From positions 1 through 64,000 of the forward strand of contig NZ_LGRV01000001.1 in NCBI RefSeq assembly GCF_001278945.1: DNA of 64,000 nt. The letters run 5' to 3'. Shown piece by piece: positions 1 through 14,086 of this stretch; the first letter of the stretch is position 1; every line of letters begins with the position of its first letter. The notes under the pieces are model-generated. The model was not told the origin of the DNA. It did not search any database and saw only the letters and a program-made list of their open reading frames with translations. This DNA comes from Lysinibacillus contaminans (GTDB lineage Bacteria > Bacillota > Bacilli > Bacillales_A > Planococcaceae). The position numbers were made by a program, and so were the translations under genes.

Positions 1-39
<39 letters not shown>

Positions 40-124
40 ATTCGGAATACAAACCATGGGTTTGTAAGATTGCGTTTTGCGTTCAGTTTTGAAGGTTTAT
101 AATAACTTTATAAAACTTCCAAGA

Positions 125-201
<77 letters not shown>

Positions 202-213
202 TAAATACCTCTT

Positions 214-289
214 GGGGCCTTAGCTCAGCTGGGAGAGCGCCTGCCTTGCACGCAGGAGGTCAGCGGTTCGATCCCGCTAGGCTCCACCA
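214..289 (+). tRNA. tRNA-Ala (anticodon TGC)
   Basis: A 76-nt cloverleaf with acceptor GGGGCCT/AGGCTCC. This gives the G3-U70 wobble pair that identifies alanine tRNA. The anticodon loop is CTTGCAC (TGC) and CCA is encoded. It lies 12 bp after tRNA-Ile in the rRNA spacer and is co-transcribed with the rRNAs. Confidence 0.97.
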
Positions 290-296
290 ATTTTAT

Positions 297-332
297 TGTT
301 CTTTGAAAACTGGATAAAACGACATTGATATA
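297..332 (+). promoter_or_regulatory. boxA-like antitermination site and 5' arm of the 23S processing stalk
   Basis: TGTTCTTTGAAAAC resembles the boxA element in Bacillus rRNA spacers that recruits the Nus antitermination factors. The following bases 308-332 are complementary, with small internal loops, to 3622-3647 just after the 23S gene. This would form the long duplex cut by RNase III-type enzymes to release pre-23S. The pairing is visible in the sequence; the function is by analogy. Confidence 0.7.
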
Positions 333-382
333 GTAACAAACACATTTATTTTTTTAATTAAGTTTTTAGGCTTAATAACGTA

Positions 383-3607
<3,225 letters not shown>

Positions 3608-3678
3608 AACAAAATAGTTTGTATATCAATGAAACGTTTATCCAGTTTTGTAAGAATAATTCTTTCAATTAAATAAGG

Positions 3679-3794
3679 TCTAGTGATGATGGCAAAGAGG
3701 TCACACCCGTTCCCATACCGAACACGGAAGTTAAGCTCTTTAGCGCCGATGGTAGTTGGGGGCTTCCCCCTGTGAGAGTAGGACGTCGCTAGGC
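3679..3794 (+). rRNA. rrf: 5S ribosomal RNA
   Basis: It contains the 5S hallmark CCCGTTCCCATACCGAACAC and GGTAGTTGGGGG. The terminal helix pairs CTAGTG near the 5' end with CGCTAG near the 3' end. Length is about 116 nt. It is the last gene of the rRNA operon and is followed at once by a terminator. Confidence 0.95.
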
Positions 3795-3799
3795 ACATG

Positions 3800-3831
3800 A
3801 AACAGTCAACTATATGTTGGCTGTTTTTTTC
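3800..3831 (+). terminator. Rho-independent terminator of the rRNA operon
   Basis: A 10-bp stem AACAGTCAAC/GTTGGCTGTT with one G-U pair and a 5-nt loop is followed by a T run, directly after 5S. Confidence 0.9.
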
Positions 3832-4146
3832 TGTATTGAGATATTATCTAACCACATGTTATGTAGGTTTCACATAAAAATAGTATAAATTGTATAGATA
3901 ACAGTATGAAGGATTCTTAAGTTCAACTTATCTAGTTATTAATAGTACCTTTGCCAAAAGAGTTAGTTATGAATCTCTTCCTCAGTGTTTTCTTCAGTTA
4001 TATCTTCGACTAAGTTATCCTCTAATGATAGTTTATAGTAAAAATAATTGTTATAAAATCTTGCCTTCCTTATTAAGGATAACAATGTATAATTGGGTTT
4101 AAGTGAGGAAGTCTAAAAAGATAAGAGTAGTGAAAGGAAGGGCAAT
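3832..4146. other. Gene-free interval between the rRNA operon and yebG
   Basis: About 315 bp of AT-rich DNA. On the minus strand 3963-4085 is open for 40 codons from a TTG, with an acidic C-terminus, but no Shine-Dalgarno site is visible. It may be a decayed gene end. Nothing else is convincing. Confidence 0.4.
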
Positions 4147-4341
4147 TTGGGAAAAAAGCAAATTTGGTATGAAGTAGAAGAAAATGAAACTATAGAAGAA
4201 TGTTTGGCACGAATGCAAAAGGATGGTTATATAGCTATGGGGAGAAAAGAAGAACCTGTCTTTCAAATAGTAAATGGAGAACCGACGTATTTACGTCAAA
4301 AAATACAATTTAAAGCGATGTTATGTCAAGAATTTGAATAG
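4147..4341 (+). CDS. yebG: NETI-motif small protein (YebG-like)
   Basis: A 64-residue protein with the sequence ENETIEECLARMQKDGY at residues 12-28, the signature of the small NETI-motif family of Bacillales. In B. subtilis yebG lies just upstream of purE, as here, which supports the assignment. The start is TTG, chosen because AAAGGAAGGG stands about six bases before it and no ATG fits. It is soluble, strongly charged and has no signal peptide or membrane segment. Its function is unknown. The gap to purE contains the purine control region, so it is probably a separate transcription unit. Confidence 0.8.
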   Translation: MGKKQIWYEVEENETIEECLARMQKDGYIAMGRKEEPVFQIVNGEPTYLRQKIQFKAMLCQEFE

Positions 4342-4350
4342 ATATGACTG

Positions 4351-4396
4351 AAAACCGAACAATGTCTTTTTACTAATTTAAAACGTTCGCATTTTT
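4351..4396 (+). promoter_or_regulatory. PurR operator (two inverted PurBoxes)
   Basis: Box 1, AAAACCGAACAAT at 4351-4363, matches the Bacillus PurBox pattern AWWWCCGAACWWT. Box 2, around GTTCG at 4385-4389, is the inverted partner with the conserved CGAAC core. The pair lies directly upstream of the -35 element, as in the B. subtilis pur operon, where PurR represses and PRPP relieves repression. Confidence 0.82.
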
Positions 4397-4399
4397 ACA

Positions 4400-4428
4400 T
4401 TGACGATAGTGAATACAATTGATAAAAT
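4400..4428 (+). promoter_or_regulatory. Sigma-A promoter of the pur operon
   Basis: TTGACG (4400-4405) and TAAAAT (4423-4428) are separated by 17 bp. Transcription should start near 4435, just before the guanine aptamer, giving a leader of about 310 nt before purE. Confidence 0.85.
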
Positions 4429-4448
4429 GTGATTAGGAAATACAATTA

Positions 4449-4522
4449 AATCCCACATATATGCTAGAGGATCGGCTCTAGTGTCTCTACCCGGCACCGT
4501 AAATGCTGGACTATGCGGGAAA
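4449..4522 (+). promoter_or_regulatory. Guanine-type purine riboswitch aptamer
   Basis: A P1 stem (TCCCACATA with TATGCGGGA) encloses P2 (CTAGAG/CTCTAG, loop GATCGG) and P3 (CCGGCA/TGCTGG, loop CCGTAAA). The conserved junctions CTCTACC and GACTATG are present. The C in GACTATG is the base that pairs with the ligand, and C there specifies guanine or hypoxanthine rather than adenine. Confidence 0.92.
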
Positions 4523-4593
4523 GCAACTTTTGGCATGTTTCGGGAAGGTGTGTTTACAGATGAGTAAATCTGCATATTCTTTTCATCAATGGT

Positions 4594-4651
4594 CCTTAAG
4601 TAAGCTGCTTTCACGTGTACTGTAGAGAGTAGTTTATTTGAGGGTTTTTTT
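4594..4651 (+). terminator. Riboswitch-controlled terminator before purE
   Basis: A 16-bp stem (4594-4609 with 4628-4643) has every position paired when G-U pairs are allowed, followed by seven T. It is the likely expression platform: guanine binding should favour it and stop transcription before purE. Confidence 0.85.
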
Positions 4652-4744
4652 GTGTAAAAAAGTAAAAAATGCAGTGGCTATTGAATAATAGTAGCTAGCA
4701 CAACAATCGATCATTTTTCTATCGTTTAAAAGGAGCGACAATTC

Positions 4745-5233
4745 ATGAATCCGAAAATCGGTGTTATTATGGGTAGTTCAAGTGACTGGGAAACAATGAA
4801 ACATGCATGTGATATTTTAGATGAATTACAAGTACCGTACGAGAAAAAGGTAGTATCTGCACATCGAACACCTGACTTAATGTTCGAATATGCAGAAGCA
4901 GCGCGAGGACGCGGCATTCAAGTGATTATTGCAGGGGCTGGTGGTGCCGCGCATTTACCAGGTATGGTGGCAGCGAAAACGACGTTGCCGGTTATTGGAG
5001 TACCAGTGCAGTCTCGTGCACTGAATGGTCTTGATTCATTATTGTCGATTGTACAGATGCCAGGTGGCGTGCCTGTAGCAACGGTTGCGATTGGTAAAGC
5101 TGGAGCGACAAATGCAGGCTTGCTTGCGGCGCAAATTTTGTCGATAACAGATGCAGAGCTTGCTAACATACTAGATGCTAGACGCGAGATGACAAAGCAG
5201 CAAGTATTAGAAAGCACGGGTGACCTAGTGTGA
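4745..5233 (+). CDS. purE: N5-carboxyaminoimidazole ribonucleotide mutase PurE
   Basis: A 162-residue class I PurE that converts N5-CAIR to CAIR in de novo purine synthesis in the cytoplasm. The phosphate-binding GSSSDWETM lies at residues 10-18, followed by SAHRTP and [11 protein letters not shown], all family signatures. Length is typical. AAAAGGAG precedes the ATG by about eight bases. It is the first gene of the operon, downstream of the PurR/riboswitch leader. Its TGA overlaps the GTG start of purK, indicating translational coupling with the enzyme that supplies its substrate. Confidence 0.97.
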   Translation: MNPKIGVIMGSSSDWETMKHACDILDELQVPYEKKVVSAHRTPDLMFEYAEAARGRGIQVIIAGAGGAAHLPGMVAAKTTLPVIGVPVQSRALNGLDSLLSIVQMPGGVPVATVAIGKAGATNAGLLAAQILSITDAELANILDARREMTKQQVLESTGDLV

Positions 5234-6354
5234 GGAAGATTATATATCCTGGACAAACAATCGGCATTATCGGTGGTGGGCAACTTGGACGTATGATGGC
5301 ACTTGCAGCAAAAGAAGCTGGTTTTAAAATTGCTGTGCTAGAGCCTACAATGGATTCACCATGTGGACAAGTAGCAGACATTCGCATTCTAGCGCCATAC
5401 AATGATGAGGCGGCTTTAGAAGAGCTAGCAGAAGTAAGTGATGTTATTACGTACGAGTTTGAAAATATTGATTATGAAGGCCTAAAACGATTAACGGAGA
5501 TGGCGTATGTACCACAAGGTGCTGAATTAGTGCGTATTACACAAGATCGTGTGACGGAGAAAGCAGCAATTGTAGAAGCTGGCTGTCCTGTTGCACCTTA
5601 TGTTGTGGCAAGTACATATGAGAAATTAGTAGAAAATATTGAAACAATCGGTTATCCGTGCATCGTGAAAACAGCAAGAGGTGGCTATGATGGTAAAGGG
5701 CAACAACTATTAAAATCAGCGGCTGACCTTACGTTGGCGGAAGAGCTTTTCACACATTCACAATGTATTGCAGAAGGTTTTGTACCTTTCGTGAAGGAAG
5801 TTTCCGTTATTGTACAACGTAATGGTGACGGTGAATCCTATTGCCAACCAGTAGGTGAAAATATTCATGTGCATCATATTTTGCATGAAACAATTGTACC
5901 TGCACGTATTACAGAAGAGACAGCTCAGGCTGTTGAAAGTGAAGCAATGAAAATTGCAGATTATTTGGATCTTGTGGGTACACTAGCAGTGGAAATGTTC
6001 GTCTTAGAAAATGGCGACATTGTCATTAATGAGTTAGCGCCAAGACCACATAATTCAGGCCACTATTCAATTGAAGCATGTAACGTATCGCAATTCCATC
6101 AACATATTCGAGCTGTTTGTGGTTGGCCTTTACGAAAGCCGCAGCTATGGGCACCATCTATTATGGTGAATGTTCTAGGACAGCATGTAATGCCACTTAG
6201 TAATTTAATTGCAAAATATCCTGATTGGTCTTTACATCTTTACGGCAAAGCTGAAGCTAAGGTAAACCGTAAAATGGGGCATGTAACGATTATGACAAAA
6301 GATTTGGAACAAACTTTACAAGAAATCGAACATTCTGGCATTTGGTCAGAATAG
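5230..6354 (+). CDS. purK: N5-carboxyaminoimidazole ribonucleotide synthase PurK
   Basis: A 374-residue ATP-grasp ligase making N5-CAIR from AIR, bicarbonate and ATP. The N-terminal pre-ATP-grasp fold has [13 protein letters not shown] at about 11-23. The ATP-grasp core has [12 protein letters not shown] near 147-158, and [14 protein letters not shown] near 265-278 supplies metal-binding and substrate residues. Length is normal. The GTG start overlaps the purE stop (GTGA), and no other start fits as well. Its product feeds PurE directly. Confidence 0.97.
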   Translation: MRKIIYPGQTIGIIGGGQLGRMMALAAKEAGFKIAVLEPTMDSPCGQVADIRILAPYNDEAALEELAEVSDVITYEFENIDYEGLKRLTEMAYVPQGAELVRITQDRVTEKAAIVEAGCPVAPYVVASTYEKLVENIETIGYPCIVKTARGGYDGKGQQLLKSAADLTLAEELFTHSQCIAEGFVPFVKEVSVIVQRNGDGESYCQPVGENIHVHHILHETIVPARITEETAQAVESEAMKIADYLDLVGTLAVEMFVLENGDIVINELAPRPHNSGHYSIEACNVSQFHQHIRAVCGWPLRKPQLWAPSIMVNVLGQHVMPLSNLIAKYPDWSLHLYGKAEAKVNRKMGHVTIMTKDLEQTLQEIEHSGIWSE

Positions 6355-6367
6355 AAGGAGATACGCG

Positions 6368-7663
6368 ATGATTGAACGCTACACCAGACCCGAAATGGGA
6401 GCAATTTGGACGGAACAGAACAAATACCAAGCATGGTTAGAAGTAGAAATCTTAGCGTGTGAAGCTTGGGCAGAAATCGGCGATATTCCAAAAGAAGATG
6501 TCGCAAAAATTCGTGCAAATGCATCTTTTGATGTGGATCGTATTTTAGAAATTGAAAAAGAAACTCGACATGACGTTGTAGCCTTTACACGTGCCGTATC
6601 TGAAACACTGGGTGAGGAACGTAAATGGGTGCATTATGGCTTAACATCAACGGACGTTGTCGATACGGCCCTTTCTTATTTGATTAAACAAGCAAATGAT
6701 ATTTTACGTAAAGACATTGTGAACTTCATTGATATTATTGCTGCGAAAGCGAAAGAACATAAATATACGGTGATGATGGGACGTACACATGGTGTCCATG
6801 CAGAGCCAACGACTTTCGGCTTGAAACTAGGTTTATGGTACGAAGAAATGAAACGTAACTTAGAACGTTTCGATGCAGCTGCTCAAGTAATTGAAACTGG
6901 AAAGATGTCTGGTGCTGTTGGGACGTATGCAAATATTGATCCACGTGTAGAACAATATGTATGCGATAAACTTGGACTTGCAGCGTCGCCTATTTCAACA
7001 CAAACGCTACAGCGTGATCGCCATGCACAGTATTTAGGTGCCTTAGCTTTAGTAGCAACGTCAATTGAAAAGTTCGCAACTGAGATTCGCGGTTTGCAAA
7101 AGTCAGAAACAAGAGAAGTAGAAGAAGCCTTTGCAAAAGGACAAAAAGGTTCATCAGCAATGCCACATAAGCGTAATCCAATCGGCTCTGAAAATATGGT
7201 TGGTCTGTCACGTTTAATGCGTGGTTATATGGTAACAGCGTATGAAAACGTTGCGTTATGGCATGAGCGTGATATTTCACATTCATCTGCAGAGCGTGTG
7301 ATTTTACCAGATGCGACGATTACATTAAATTATATGTTAAATCGCTTCGGTAATATCGTTAAAAACTTAACAGTATTCCCTGAAAACATGAAACGTAATA
7401 TGGGTCGCACCTTTGGGCTAATATACTCTCAACGCATTTTACTTGCACTAATCGATAAAGGTTTAGTGCGTGAAGAAGCGTATGACACAGTACAGCCACT
7501 TGCGATGCAGGCATGGGACGAGCAAGTGCAATTCCGTACATTAGTTGATGCGAGTGAAAAAATCACATCATTCTTAACAAAGGAAGAGCTAGATGATTGC
7601 TTTGACTACAACTACCACTTACAGCATGTAGACATGATTTTTGAACGTCTTGGACTAAATTAA
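6368..7663 (+). CDS. purB: Adenylosuccinate lyase PurB
   Basis: A 431-residue fumarase/aspartase-superfamily lyase. It removes fumarate from SAICAR and from adenylosuccinate, so it acts twice in purine synthesis. The superfamily signature [11 protein letters not shown] lies at about 261-271, and the active-site segments [10 protein letters not shown] and TSTDVVDTA are present. GAAGGAG lies just before the ATG. A hairpin with arms near 7662-7671 and 7684-7694 separates it from purC and may shape mRNA processing within the operon. Confidence 0.97.
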   Translation: MIERYTRPEMGAIWTEQNKYQAWLEVEILACEAWAEIGDIPKEDVAKIRANASFDVDRILEIEKETRHDVVAFTRAVSETLGEERKWVHYGLTSTDVVDTALSYLIKQANDILRKDIVNFIDIIAAKAKEHKYTVMMGRTHGVHAEPTTFGLKLGLWYEEMKRNLERFDAAAQVIETGKMSGAVGTYANIDPRVEQYVCDKLGLAASPISTQTLQRDRHAQYLGALALVATSIEKFATEIRGLQKSETREVEEAFAKGQKGSSAMPHKRNPIGSENMVGLSRLMRGYMVTAYENVALWHERDISHSSAERVILPDATITLNYMLNRFGNIVKNLTVFPENMKRNMGRTFGLIYSQRILLALIDKGLVREEAYDTVQPLAMQAWDEQVQFRTLVDASEKITSFLTKEELDDCFDYNYHLQHVDMIFERLGLN

Positions 7664-7732
7664 CTTTATTCTGTCGGTTGATTGAGTAAAGTTAATGATT
7701 CCGGCGTATTTGAAAATAGGGGGAATGACGAA

Positions 7733-8443
7733 ATGATTAAAGATCAACTTTTGTATGAAGGTAAGGCAAAAAAACTGTATGCAACGGAGGAGCCAAATGT
7801 GCTTCTTGTTGCGTACAAGGATAGTGCAACAGCATTTAACGGTGAGAAAAAAGAAGAGATTGTTGGAAAAGGCGTGTTAAATAACCGCATTACCTCTTTA
7901 ATTTTCGAAAAATTACAAGCAAACGGAATTGCGTCACATTTCTTAAAACAATTGTCAGATACTGAACAACTTGTGAAAAAGGTCGACATTATTCCAATTG
8001 AAGTCGTAGTACGTAACATAGCGGCTGGTAGCTTAGCGAAACGCCTTGGCTTTGAAGAAGGCACACCTTTAAAACGCCCGATCGTTGAATTTTATTATAA
8101 AGACGACGAGTTAGGTGATCCGTTCATTACGACGGAGCATATTGATGTACTAGACCTTGCAACACCTGATGAAGTAACAGCAATCTATGACGGCGCACTT
8201 GCTGTCAACAAAGTACTGCTACCAATCTTCGAAGATGTGGACGTAACTTTAATAGATTTTAAATTAGAGTTTGGGCGTGACACGGATGGATCGGTATTAC
8301 TGGCTGATGAAATTTCACCAGACACATGCAGACTATGGGATGCGAAAACAAAGCAAAAGTTAGATAAGGACGTCTTTCGTCGTGACCTTGGCAATTTAAC
8401 TGAAGTATATACTATTATCCTTACTAGACTCGGAGGCAAATAA
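7733..8443 (+). CDS. purC: SAICAR synthase PurC
   Basis: A 236-residue enzyme joining aspartate to CAIR with ATP. The N-terminus LLYEGKAKKLYAT and the signatures VVVRNIAAGS and SPDTCRLWD are those of PurC. The open frame extends upstream to a TTG at 7682. The ATG at 7733 is preferred because AGGGGG precedes it and homologues begin at this point. Length is typical. The stop is followed after two bases by the purS start. Confidence 0.96.
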   Translation: MIKDQLLYEGKAKKLYATEEPNVLLVAYKDSATAFNGEKKEEIVGKGVLNNRITSLIFEKLQANGIASHFLKQLSDTEQLVKKVDIIPIEVVVRNIAAGSLAKRLGFEEGTPLKRPIVEFYYKDDELGDPFITTEHIDVLDLATPDEVTAIYDGALAVNKVLLPIFEDVDVTLIDFKLEFGRDTDGSVLLADEISPDTCRLWDAKTKQKLDKDVFRRDLGNLTEVYTIILTRLGGK

Positions 8444-8445
8444 AA

Positions 8446-8694
8446 ATGAAAAAAGTTAAAATTTACGTAACATTACGTGAGAGTATCTTAGACCCACAAG
8501 GTTCAGCAGTAAAAGGTTCATTAACAAAAATGGGATACGGTGAAGTTGAAGATTTACGTATCGGAAAATATTTAGAATTAACGATCGCTGACTCAGCTCG
8601 CGACATCGATACACTTGTAAAAGAAATGTGCGAAAAAGTATTAACGAACGTTGTGATTGAAGATTACCGCTATGAAGTCGAGGAGGCTAACTAA
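8446..8694 (+). CDS. purS: Phosphoribosylformylglycinamidine synthase subunit PurS
   Basis: An 82-residue PurS. It bridges PurL and PurQ in the three-part FGAM synthase of Gram-positive bacteria and archaea. [16 protein letters not shown] at the N-terminus and the [16 protein letters not shown] segment are typical. It is needed because PurL here is the short form. A CGGAGG site precedes the ATG, and its 3' end contains the AGGAGG that serves purQ. Confidence 0.95.
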   Translation: MKKVKIYVTLRESILDPQGSAVKGSLTKMGYGEVEDLRIGKYLELTIADSARDIDTLVKEMCEKVLTNVVIEDYRYEVEEAN

Positions 8695-8696
8695 TC

Positions 8697-9380
8697 ATGA
8701 AATTCGCAGTCCTCGTATTCCCTGGGTCAAACTGTGACATCGATATGTATCACGCCATTAAAGATGAACTAGGTGAAGAAGTAGATTATGTCTGGCATTC
8801 TCAAACAGATTTAAGTAGTTTTGATGGGATTCTAGTACCAGGAGGCTTCTCTTATGGAGATTACCTTCGCTGTGGTGCAATGGCGAATCAATCAAACATT
8901 ATGGCTGAAGTAAAAAAAGCAGCTGATGCTGGTAAGCCAGTGCTAGGTGTATGTAACGGATTCCAAATCTTAACGGAAGCAGGATTACTACCAGGTGCCT
9001 TACTTCGTAACAAAAACTTAAAATTCATGTGCCGTACAGTACAACTAAAAGTAGAAAACAACAATACATTATTCACAAATCAATATGAGCAAGGTCAAGT
9101 AATTGATATTCCGATCGCACATGGTGAGGGTAACTACTATTGTGACGAGGAAACATTACAAAAGCTAAAAGATAATAATCAAATCGTATTCACATACTCA
9201 GGAGAAAATCCAAATGGTTCTTTAGAAGATATCGCAGGGATTGTTAACGAGCGCGGAAATGTACTAGGTATGATGCCACACCCAGAGCGTGCAGTAGATA
9301 CTCTTGTTGGTGGAGCAGACGGACTAGCTGTATTTAAATCAATTGTAAAGCAGTGGAGGGAAAATCATGTCAATAACTAA
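8697..9380 (+). CDS. purQ: Phosphoribosylformylglycinamidine synthase glutaminase subunit PurQ
   Basis: A 227-residue class I glutamine amidotransferase that releases ammonia for FGAM synthesis. The nucleophile cysteine lies in GVCNGFQIL (about residue 86), with the His and Glu of the triad in MMPHPERA near the C-terminus. The N-terminal FPGSNCD is a PurQ mark. The start is two bases after the purS stop, with AGGAGG inside purS. It overlaps purL by 14 bp, as expected for subunits made together. Confidence 0.96.
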   Translation: MKFAVLVFPGSNCDIDMYHAIKDELGEEVDYVWHSQTDLSSFDGILVPGGFSYGDYLRCGAMANQSNIMAEVKKAADAGKPVLGVCNGFQILTEAGLLPGALLRNKNLKFMCRTVQLKVENNNTLFTNQYEQGQVIDIPIAHGEGNYYCDEETLQKLKDNNQIVFTYSGENPNGSLEDIAGIVNERGNVLGMMPHPERAVDTLVGGADGLAVFKSIVKQWRENHVNN

Positions 9381-11601
9381 GTTTGAGCCAACAGCAGAGC
9401 AAATTAAAGAGAAAAAGCTATACGCTGAAATGGGTATGTCAGACGAAGAATTCGCAATGGTAGAAGGAATTTTAGGTCGTCTACCAAATTGGACAGAGAC
9501 AGGTCTTTTCTCGGTAATGTGGTCGGAGCATTGCTCTTACAAAAACTCAAAACCAGTGTTAAGTAAATTCCCAACCAAAGGCCCTCGAGTATTACAAGGT
9601 CCTGGTGAAGGTGCAGGGATTGTCGACATTGGTGATGAACAAGCCGTTGTTTTCAAAATGGAATCACATAATCATCCATCGGCAATCGAGCCTTACCAAG
9701 GTGCGGCAACAGGAGTTGGTGGGATCATCCGTGACGTATTCTCAATGGGGGCACGTCCAATCGCAATGCTGAACTCGCTACGTTTCGGTGAGTTAAAATC
9801 AGCACGCGGTAAATACTTATTTGAAGAAGTAGTGGCTGGTATCGCTGGCTACGGTAACTGTATCGGTATTCCAACTGTAGGTGGCGAAATTCAATTCGAC
9901 CCTTGTTACGAAGGAAATCCACTGGTTAACGCAATGTGCGTTGGGTTAATTGATCATAAGGATATTCAACGAGGTATCGCTGCTGGTGTTGGTAATACAG
10001 TAATGTACGTAGGCGCTAAAACAGGTCGCGATGGTATCCACGGTGCGACATTTGCCTCTGAAGAGTTAACAGAAGACTCAGAAGACAAACGCCCAGCAGT
10101 GCAAGTAGGGGATCCATTTATGGAGAAACTTTTACTTGAAGCATGCTTAGAAGTTGTGAAATCAGATGCATTAGTAGGTATTCAAGATATGGGTGCTGCT
10201 GGTCTTACGTCATCTTCAGCGGAAATGGCTTCAAAAGCTGGCTCTGGTGTGGAAATGAACTTAGACCTAGTGCCTCAACGTGAAACAGGCATGACAGCTT
10301 ATGAAATGATGCTTTCTGAATCTCAAGAGCGTATGTTATTAGTTGTGAAAAAAGGTCGCGAAGATGAAATAAAAGTGATTTTCGATAAATATGATTTAGA
10401 TGCAGTAGCAATCGGTGTTGTAACTGACGATAAAATGCTACGCCTAGTACACAACGGCGAAGTGGTGGCGAATGTACCAGCTGATGCACTTGCAGAAGAT
10501 GCACCAGTTTACTATAAGCCATCTGCTGAGCCTGCTTACTATGCTGAGTTCCAAGCTATCGAAAATGCTGAACCAGTTGTAACAGATTATAAAGAAACAT
10601 TAAACGCACTTTTAAAAGCACCAACTATTGCTTCTAAAGAATGGGTTTACGATCAATACGATTACCAAGTACGTACGTCAACAGTTGTTGCACCGGGTTC
10701 TGATGCGGCAGTTATTCGTGTACGTGGTACAAATAAAGGTCTTGCGATGACAACTGACTGTAACTCTCGCTACATCTACCTTGACCCAGAAGTGGGCGGT
10801 GCAATTGCAGTAGCAGAAGCGGCTCGTAACATCGTAGCAACTGGTGGTACACCACTTGCCATTACAGACTGCTTAAACTTCGGTAACCCAGAGAAACCAG
10901 AAATCTTCTGGCAAATCGAAAAATCAGCTGACGGTATTTCTGCAGCTTGTACAGCATTAAACGCACCTGTTATTGGTGGTAACGTATCCCTTTATAATGA
11001 GCGTTCGGGTGTAGCAGTTTACCCAACACCAACAATCGGTATGGTAGGTCTTATTGAAGACTTAGCACACGTAACAACTCAAGATGTGAAAGCGGCTGGC
11101 GATATTGTATTCGTAATCGGTGAAACAAAAACTGAGTTTGGTGGTTCAGAGCTTCAAAAATTACTAAACGATGGTGTGATTTCTGGTAAAGCACCTGCTA
11201 TTGACTTAACTGTTGAAGCGGCTCGTCAAAATGATTTATTAACAGCTATTAAAGCTGGACTTGTAGCTTCTGCCCATGACGTAGCAGAAGGTGGACTTTC
11301 AGTGGCGCTTGCTGAAAAAACATTTGGTGCAAACGGTTTAGGCGTTGATGTATCACTTGCCGGATCGGCTGTAACTGCTTTATTCAGTGAAACACAATCT
11401 CGTTTTGTTGTAACAGTTAAAGAAGAAAATGCATCAGCATTTTTAGAGACTGTAAAAGATGCACAAAAAATCGGTGTCGTAACAAACGATGCGCTTGTTA
11501 AAATCAGCGGTGATAACGGTGTGCTTGTAGAAGGTACAGTGGAGGAATTCCGTTCTAATTGGAAAGGAGCAATCCCATGCTTGCTGAACTCAGAGGCTTA
11601 A
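9367..11601 (+). CDS. purL: Phosphoribosylformylglycinamidine synthase subunit PurL (short form)
   Basis: A 744-residue catalytic subunit converting FGAR to FGAM with ATP. It is the small PurL type that lacks built-in PurS and glutaminase domains. [15 protein letters not shown] near the N-terminus, [13 protein letters not shown] and the later [11 protein letters not shown] are family motifs in two AIRS-like halves. GTGGAGG lies upstream within purQ. The 3' end overlaps purF by 25 bp. Confidence 0.97.
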   Translation: MSITKFEPTAEQIKEKKLYAEMGMSDEEFAMVEGILGRLPNWTETGLFSVMWSEHCSYKNSKPVLSKFPTKGPRVLQGPGEGAGIVDIGDEQAVVFKMESHNHPSAIEPYQGAATGVGGIIRDVFSMGARPIAMLNSLRFGELKSARGKYLFEEVVAGIAGYGNCIGIPTVGGEIQFDPCYEGNPLVNAMCVGLIDHKDIQRGIAAGVGNTVMYVGAKTGRDGIHGATFASEELTEDSEDKRPAVQVGDPFMEKLLLEACLEVVKSDALVGIQDMGAAGLTSSSAEMASKAGSGVEMNLDLVPQRETGMTAYEMMLSESQERMLLVVKKGREDEIKVIFDKYDLDAVAIGVVTDDKMLRLVHNGEVVANVPADALAEDAPVYYKPSAEPAYYAEFQAIENAEPVVTDYKETLNALLKAPTIASKEWVYDQYDYQVRTSTVVAPGSDAAVIRVRGTNKGLAMTTDCNSRYIYLDPEVGGAIAVAEAARNIVATGGTPLAITDCLNFGNPEKPEIFWQIEKSADGISAACTALNAPVIGGNVSLYNERSGVAVYPTPTIGMVGLIEDLAHVTTQDVKAAGDIVFVIGETKTEFGGSELQKLLNDGVISGKAPAIDLTVEAARQNDLLTAIKAGLVASAHDVAEGGLSVALAEKTFGANGLGVDVSLAGSAVTALFSETQSRFVVTVKEENASAFLETVKDAQKIGVVTNDALVKISGDNGVLVEGTVEEFRSNWKGAIPCLLNSEA

Positions 11602-13001
11602 ACGAAGAATGTGGGGTGTTTGGTATTTGGGGTAACCCAAGTTCAGCACACCTTAGTTATTACGGGCTACACGCTCTTCAACACCGAGGACAAGAAGGAG
11701 CTGGTATCGTCGTATCTGACGGCCAGCACCTTCGTGCGGTAAAAGGAGAGGGTCTAGTAAATGATGTATTTAATGAGGATAAACTAAAAGCAGTAAGCGG
11801 CAATGCGGCAATTGCGCACGTACGCTATACAACAGCTGGCGGTGGTGGTATCGAAAACGTGCAACCGCTTTTATTCCACTCATCAACTGGTAGCCTTTCT
11901 ATTGCTCACAACGGTAACTTAGTCAATGCTAATCATTTAAAACAATATCTAGAGCGTCAGGGCAGTATTTTCCACTCTAGCTCTGATACAGAGGTGCTTG
12001 CGCATTTAATTAAGAAAAGTTCACATTCACCATTTCGTGCGAAGGTGAAAAATGCCTTGTCATTATTGAAAGGCGCTTACTCGTTCTTAATTATGACGAA
12101 GGATGAAATGCTTGTGGCACGTGATCCACATGGTTTACGTCCGCTATCTCTAGGTAAGTTAGGGGATGGTTGGGTTGTTGCTTCAGAAACTTGTGCATTT
12201 GATTTGATTGGTGCAGAGTTTGTTCGTTCTGTTGAACCAGGTGAGTTATTAATTATTAACGATGAAGGCATAAAGTCTGATCGTTTTGCGCCTATGCAAA
12301 ATCGTGCGATGTGTGCGATGGAGTATGTGTACTTAGCGCGTCCCGATTCAGATATCGATGGCATTAATGTACATATGGCACGTAAACGTATGGGGAAACA
12401 GCTAGCTCGTGAATGTGCACATATTGAAGCTGATGTTGTAACAGGGGTTCCTGATTCAAGTATTTCTGCAGCTATTGGATTTGCAGAGGAAAGCGGAATT
12501 CCTTACGAGTTAGGGTTAATTAAAAACCGTTATGTAGGTCGTACATTTATTCAGCCGACGCAGGAATTACGTGAGCGCGGCGTAAAAATGAAGCTTTCTC
12601 CAGTTGTCCAAGTTGTAAAAGATAAGCGCGTTATTATGGTCGATGATTCAATCGTACGTGGGACTACTTCTCGCCGTATCGTGAACATGCTAAAAGAGGC
12701 GGGCGCAGCAGAAGTACATGTTGTGATTTCGTCACCACCAATGACAGATCCTTGTTATTACGGCATTGACACATCTACACATGAAGAGCTAATTGCTTCT
12801 AGTCATAGTGTCGATGAAATTCGTGAGGCAATCGGTGCTGATTCGCTGACATTCCTTTCTGTAGAGGGTACGGTCGAGACAATCGCACGTCCATACGATG
12901 ATGAAAATCGTGGACTTTGCTTAGCATGTTTCACAAGTAAGTATCCAACTGAAATTTTCCCAGATACAATCTTACCGCACGAAAAAGAACTGTTACGCTA
13001 A
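11577..13001 (+). CDS. purF: Amidophosphoribosyltransferase PurF
   Basis: A 474-residue enzyme for the first committed step, PRPP plus glutamine to phosphoribosylamine. Bacillus PurF is made with a short propeptide, and here [11 protein letters not shown] precedes the catalytic Cys12 of CGVFGIWG. The phosphoribosyl site [14 protein letters not shown] is near 362-375. Three cysteines in CGVF and in the C-terminal CLACF region fit the oxygen-sensitive Fe-S cluster of the Bacillus type. The ATG at 11577 (GGAAAGGAG upstream) is chosen over an upstream in-frame ATG at 11559. Confidence 0.96.
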   Translation: MLAELRGLNEECGVFGIWGNPSSAHLSYYGLHALQHRGQEGAGIVVSDGQHLRAVKGEGLVNDVFNEDKLKAVSGNAAIAHVRYTTAGGGGIENVQPLLFHSSTGSLSIAHNGNLVNANHLKQYLERQGSIFHSSSDTEVLAHLIKKSSHSPFRAKVKNALSLLKGAYSFLIMTKDEMLVARDPHGLRPLSLGKLGDGWVVASETCAFDLIGAEFVRSVEPGELLIINDEGIKSDRFAPMQNRAMCAMEYVYLARPDSDIDGINVHMARKRMGKQLARECAHIEADVVTGVPDSSISAAIGFAEESGIPYELGLIKNRYVGRTFIQPTQELRERGVKMKLSPVVQVVKDKRVIMVDDSIVRGTTSRRIVNMLKEAGAAEVHVVISSPPMTDPCYYGIDTSTHEELIASSHSVDEIREAIGADSLTFLSVEGTVETIARPYDDENRGLCLACFTSKYPTEIFPDTILPHEKELLR

Positions 13002-13030
13002 GCGTATTTCATTAAAGGAGGAAGTCTTGC

Positions 13031-14086
13031 ATGTCAAAAGCATATGAACAAGCAGGTGTAAATATTGAAGCAGGCTATGAAGCCGTTAAACGAATGAAGT
13101 CTCACGTTGAGCGTACAAACCGTCTAGGTGTGATGGGTACGTTCGGTGGCTTTGGTGGTATGTTTGACTTGTCAGAACTAAATCTAAAAGAACCTGTTCT
13201 TATTTCAGGGACTGATGGTGTTGGGACAAAACTGAAATTAGCATTTATGGTGGACAAGCACGATACAATCGGTGTTGACTGTGTTGCTATGTGTGTCAAT
13301 GATATTGTCGCACAAGGCGCAGAGCCACTTTACTTTTTAGATTACGTAGCACTAGGTAAAGCAGTACCTGAAAAAATCGAGCAAATCGTTAAAGGTGTAG
13401 CAGATGGTTGTGTACAATCTGGAGCAGCCCTAATTGGTGGAGAAACAGCTGAAATGCCAGGTCTTTACGAGGAAGATGAGTACGATTTAGCAGGCTTTGC
13501 AGTAGGTGCTTGTGAAAAATCTGCAATCGTGACAGGTGAAAAAATTGTAGAAGGTGACGTGCTTGTTGGTCTTGCTTCAAGTGGCGTGCATTCAAACGGC
13601 TATTCATTAGTACGTAAAATTGTCTTCGCTGACAACGATTATGCAGTAGATGCAGTTGTAGAAGGCTTCGAGGATTTAGGTCCAATTGGTGAAGCACTTC
13701 TAGTACCAACTAAATTATATGCAAAACCAGTTCTTGCAGCATTAAAAGCAGCGGACGTTCATGGCTGTGCACACGTAACAGGTGGCGGTTTCTATGAAAA
13801 TCTACCTCGTATGATGCCTGAGGGATTGGCAACTGAAATTGATCTAGGTTCTTGGCCAGTACTTCGTATTTTTGAATTCTTAAAAGAAAAAGGGCAATTA
13901 GAAGATAAGGATCTTTATAATGTCTTTAACATGGGTATTGGATTCGTAATAGCTGTACCAGCAGAAGAAGCGGATAAAGTTATTGCTACAGCTGAAACAA
14001 ACGGTGAAAAAGCGTTCAAAATCGGCCGCGTTGTGAAAGGTGAAGGTGTTGTATTTAACGGCTCACATGATGGGAGCTTAGTGTAA
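13031..14086 (+). CDS. purM: Phosphoribosylformylglycinamidine cyclo-ligase PurM
   Basis: A 351-residue AIR synthetase closing the imidazole ring with [23 protein letters not shown] and the C-terminal [14 protein letters not shown] are the usual PurM motifs. Length is normal. AAAGGAGG stands eight bases before the ATG. The TAA stop shares its last base with the ATG of purN (TAATG), so the two are translationally coupled. Confidence 0.97.
   Translation: MSKAYEQAGVNIEAGYEAVKRMKSHVERTNRLGVMGTFGGFGGMFDLSELNLKEPVLISGTDGVGTKLKLAFMVDKHDTIGVDCVAMCVNDIVAQGAEPLYFLDYVALGKAVPEKIEQIVKGVADGCVQSGAALIGGETAEMPGLYEEDEYDLAGFAVGACEKSAIVTGEKIVEGDVLVGLASSGVHSNGYSLVRKIVFADNDYAVDAVVEGFEDLGPIGEALLVPTKLYAKPVLAALKAADVHGCAHVTGGGFYENLPRMMPEGLATEIDLGSWPVLRIFEFLKEKGQLEDKDLYNVFNMGIGFVIAVPAEEADKVIATAETNGEKAFKIGRVVKGEGVVFNGSHDGSLV

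Noticed and set aside
3963-4085. 40-codon minus-strand frame with an acidic end upstream of yebG
   Set aside because: Starts only with TTG and has no Shine-Dalgarno site. It might be a gene remnant but cannot be supported as a gene.
7682-7732. Upstream TTG start for purC
   Set aside because: It would add 17 residues absent from homologues, and the good ribosome site favours ATG at 7733.
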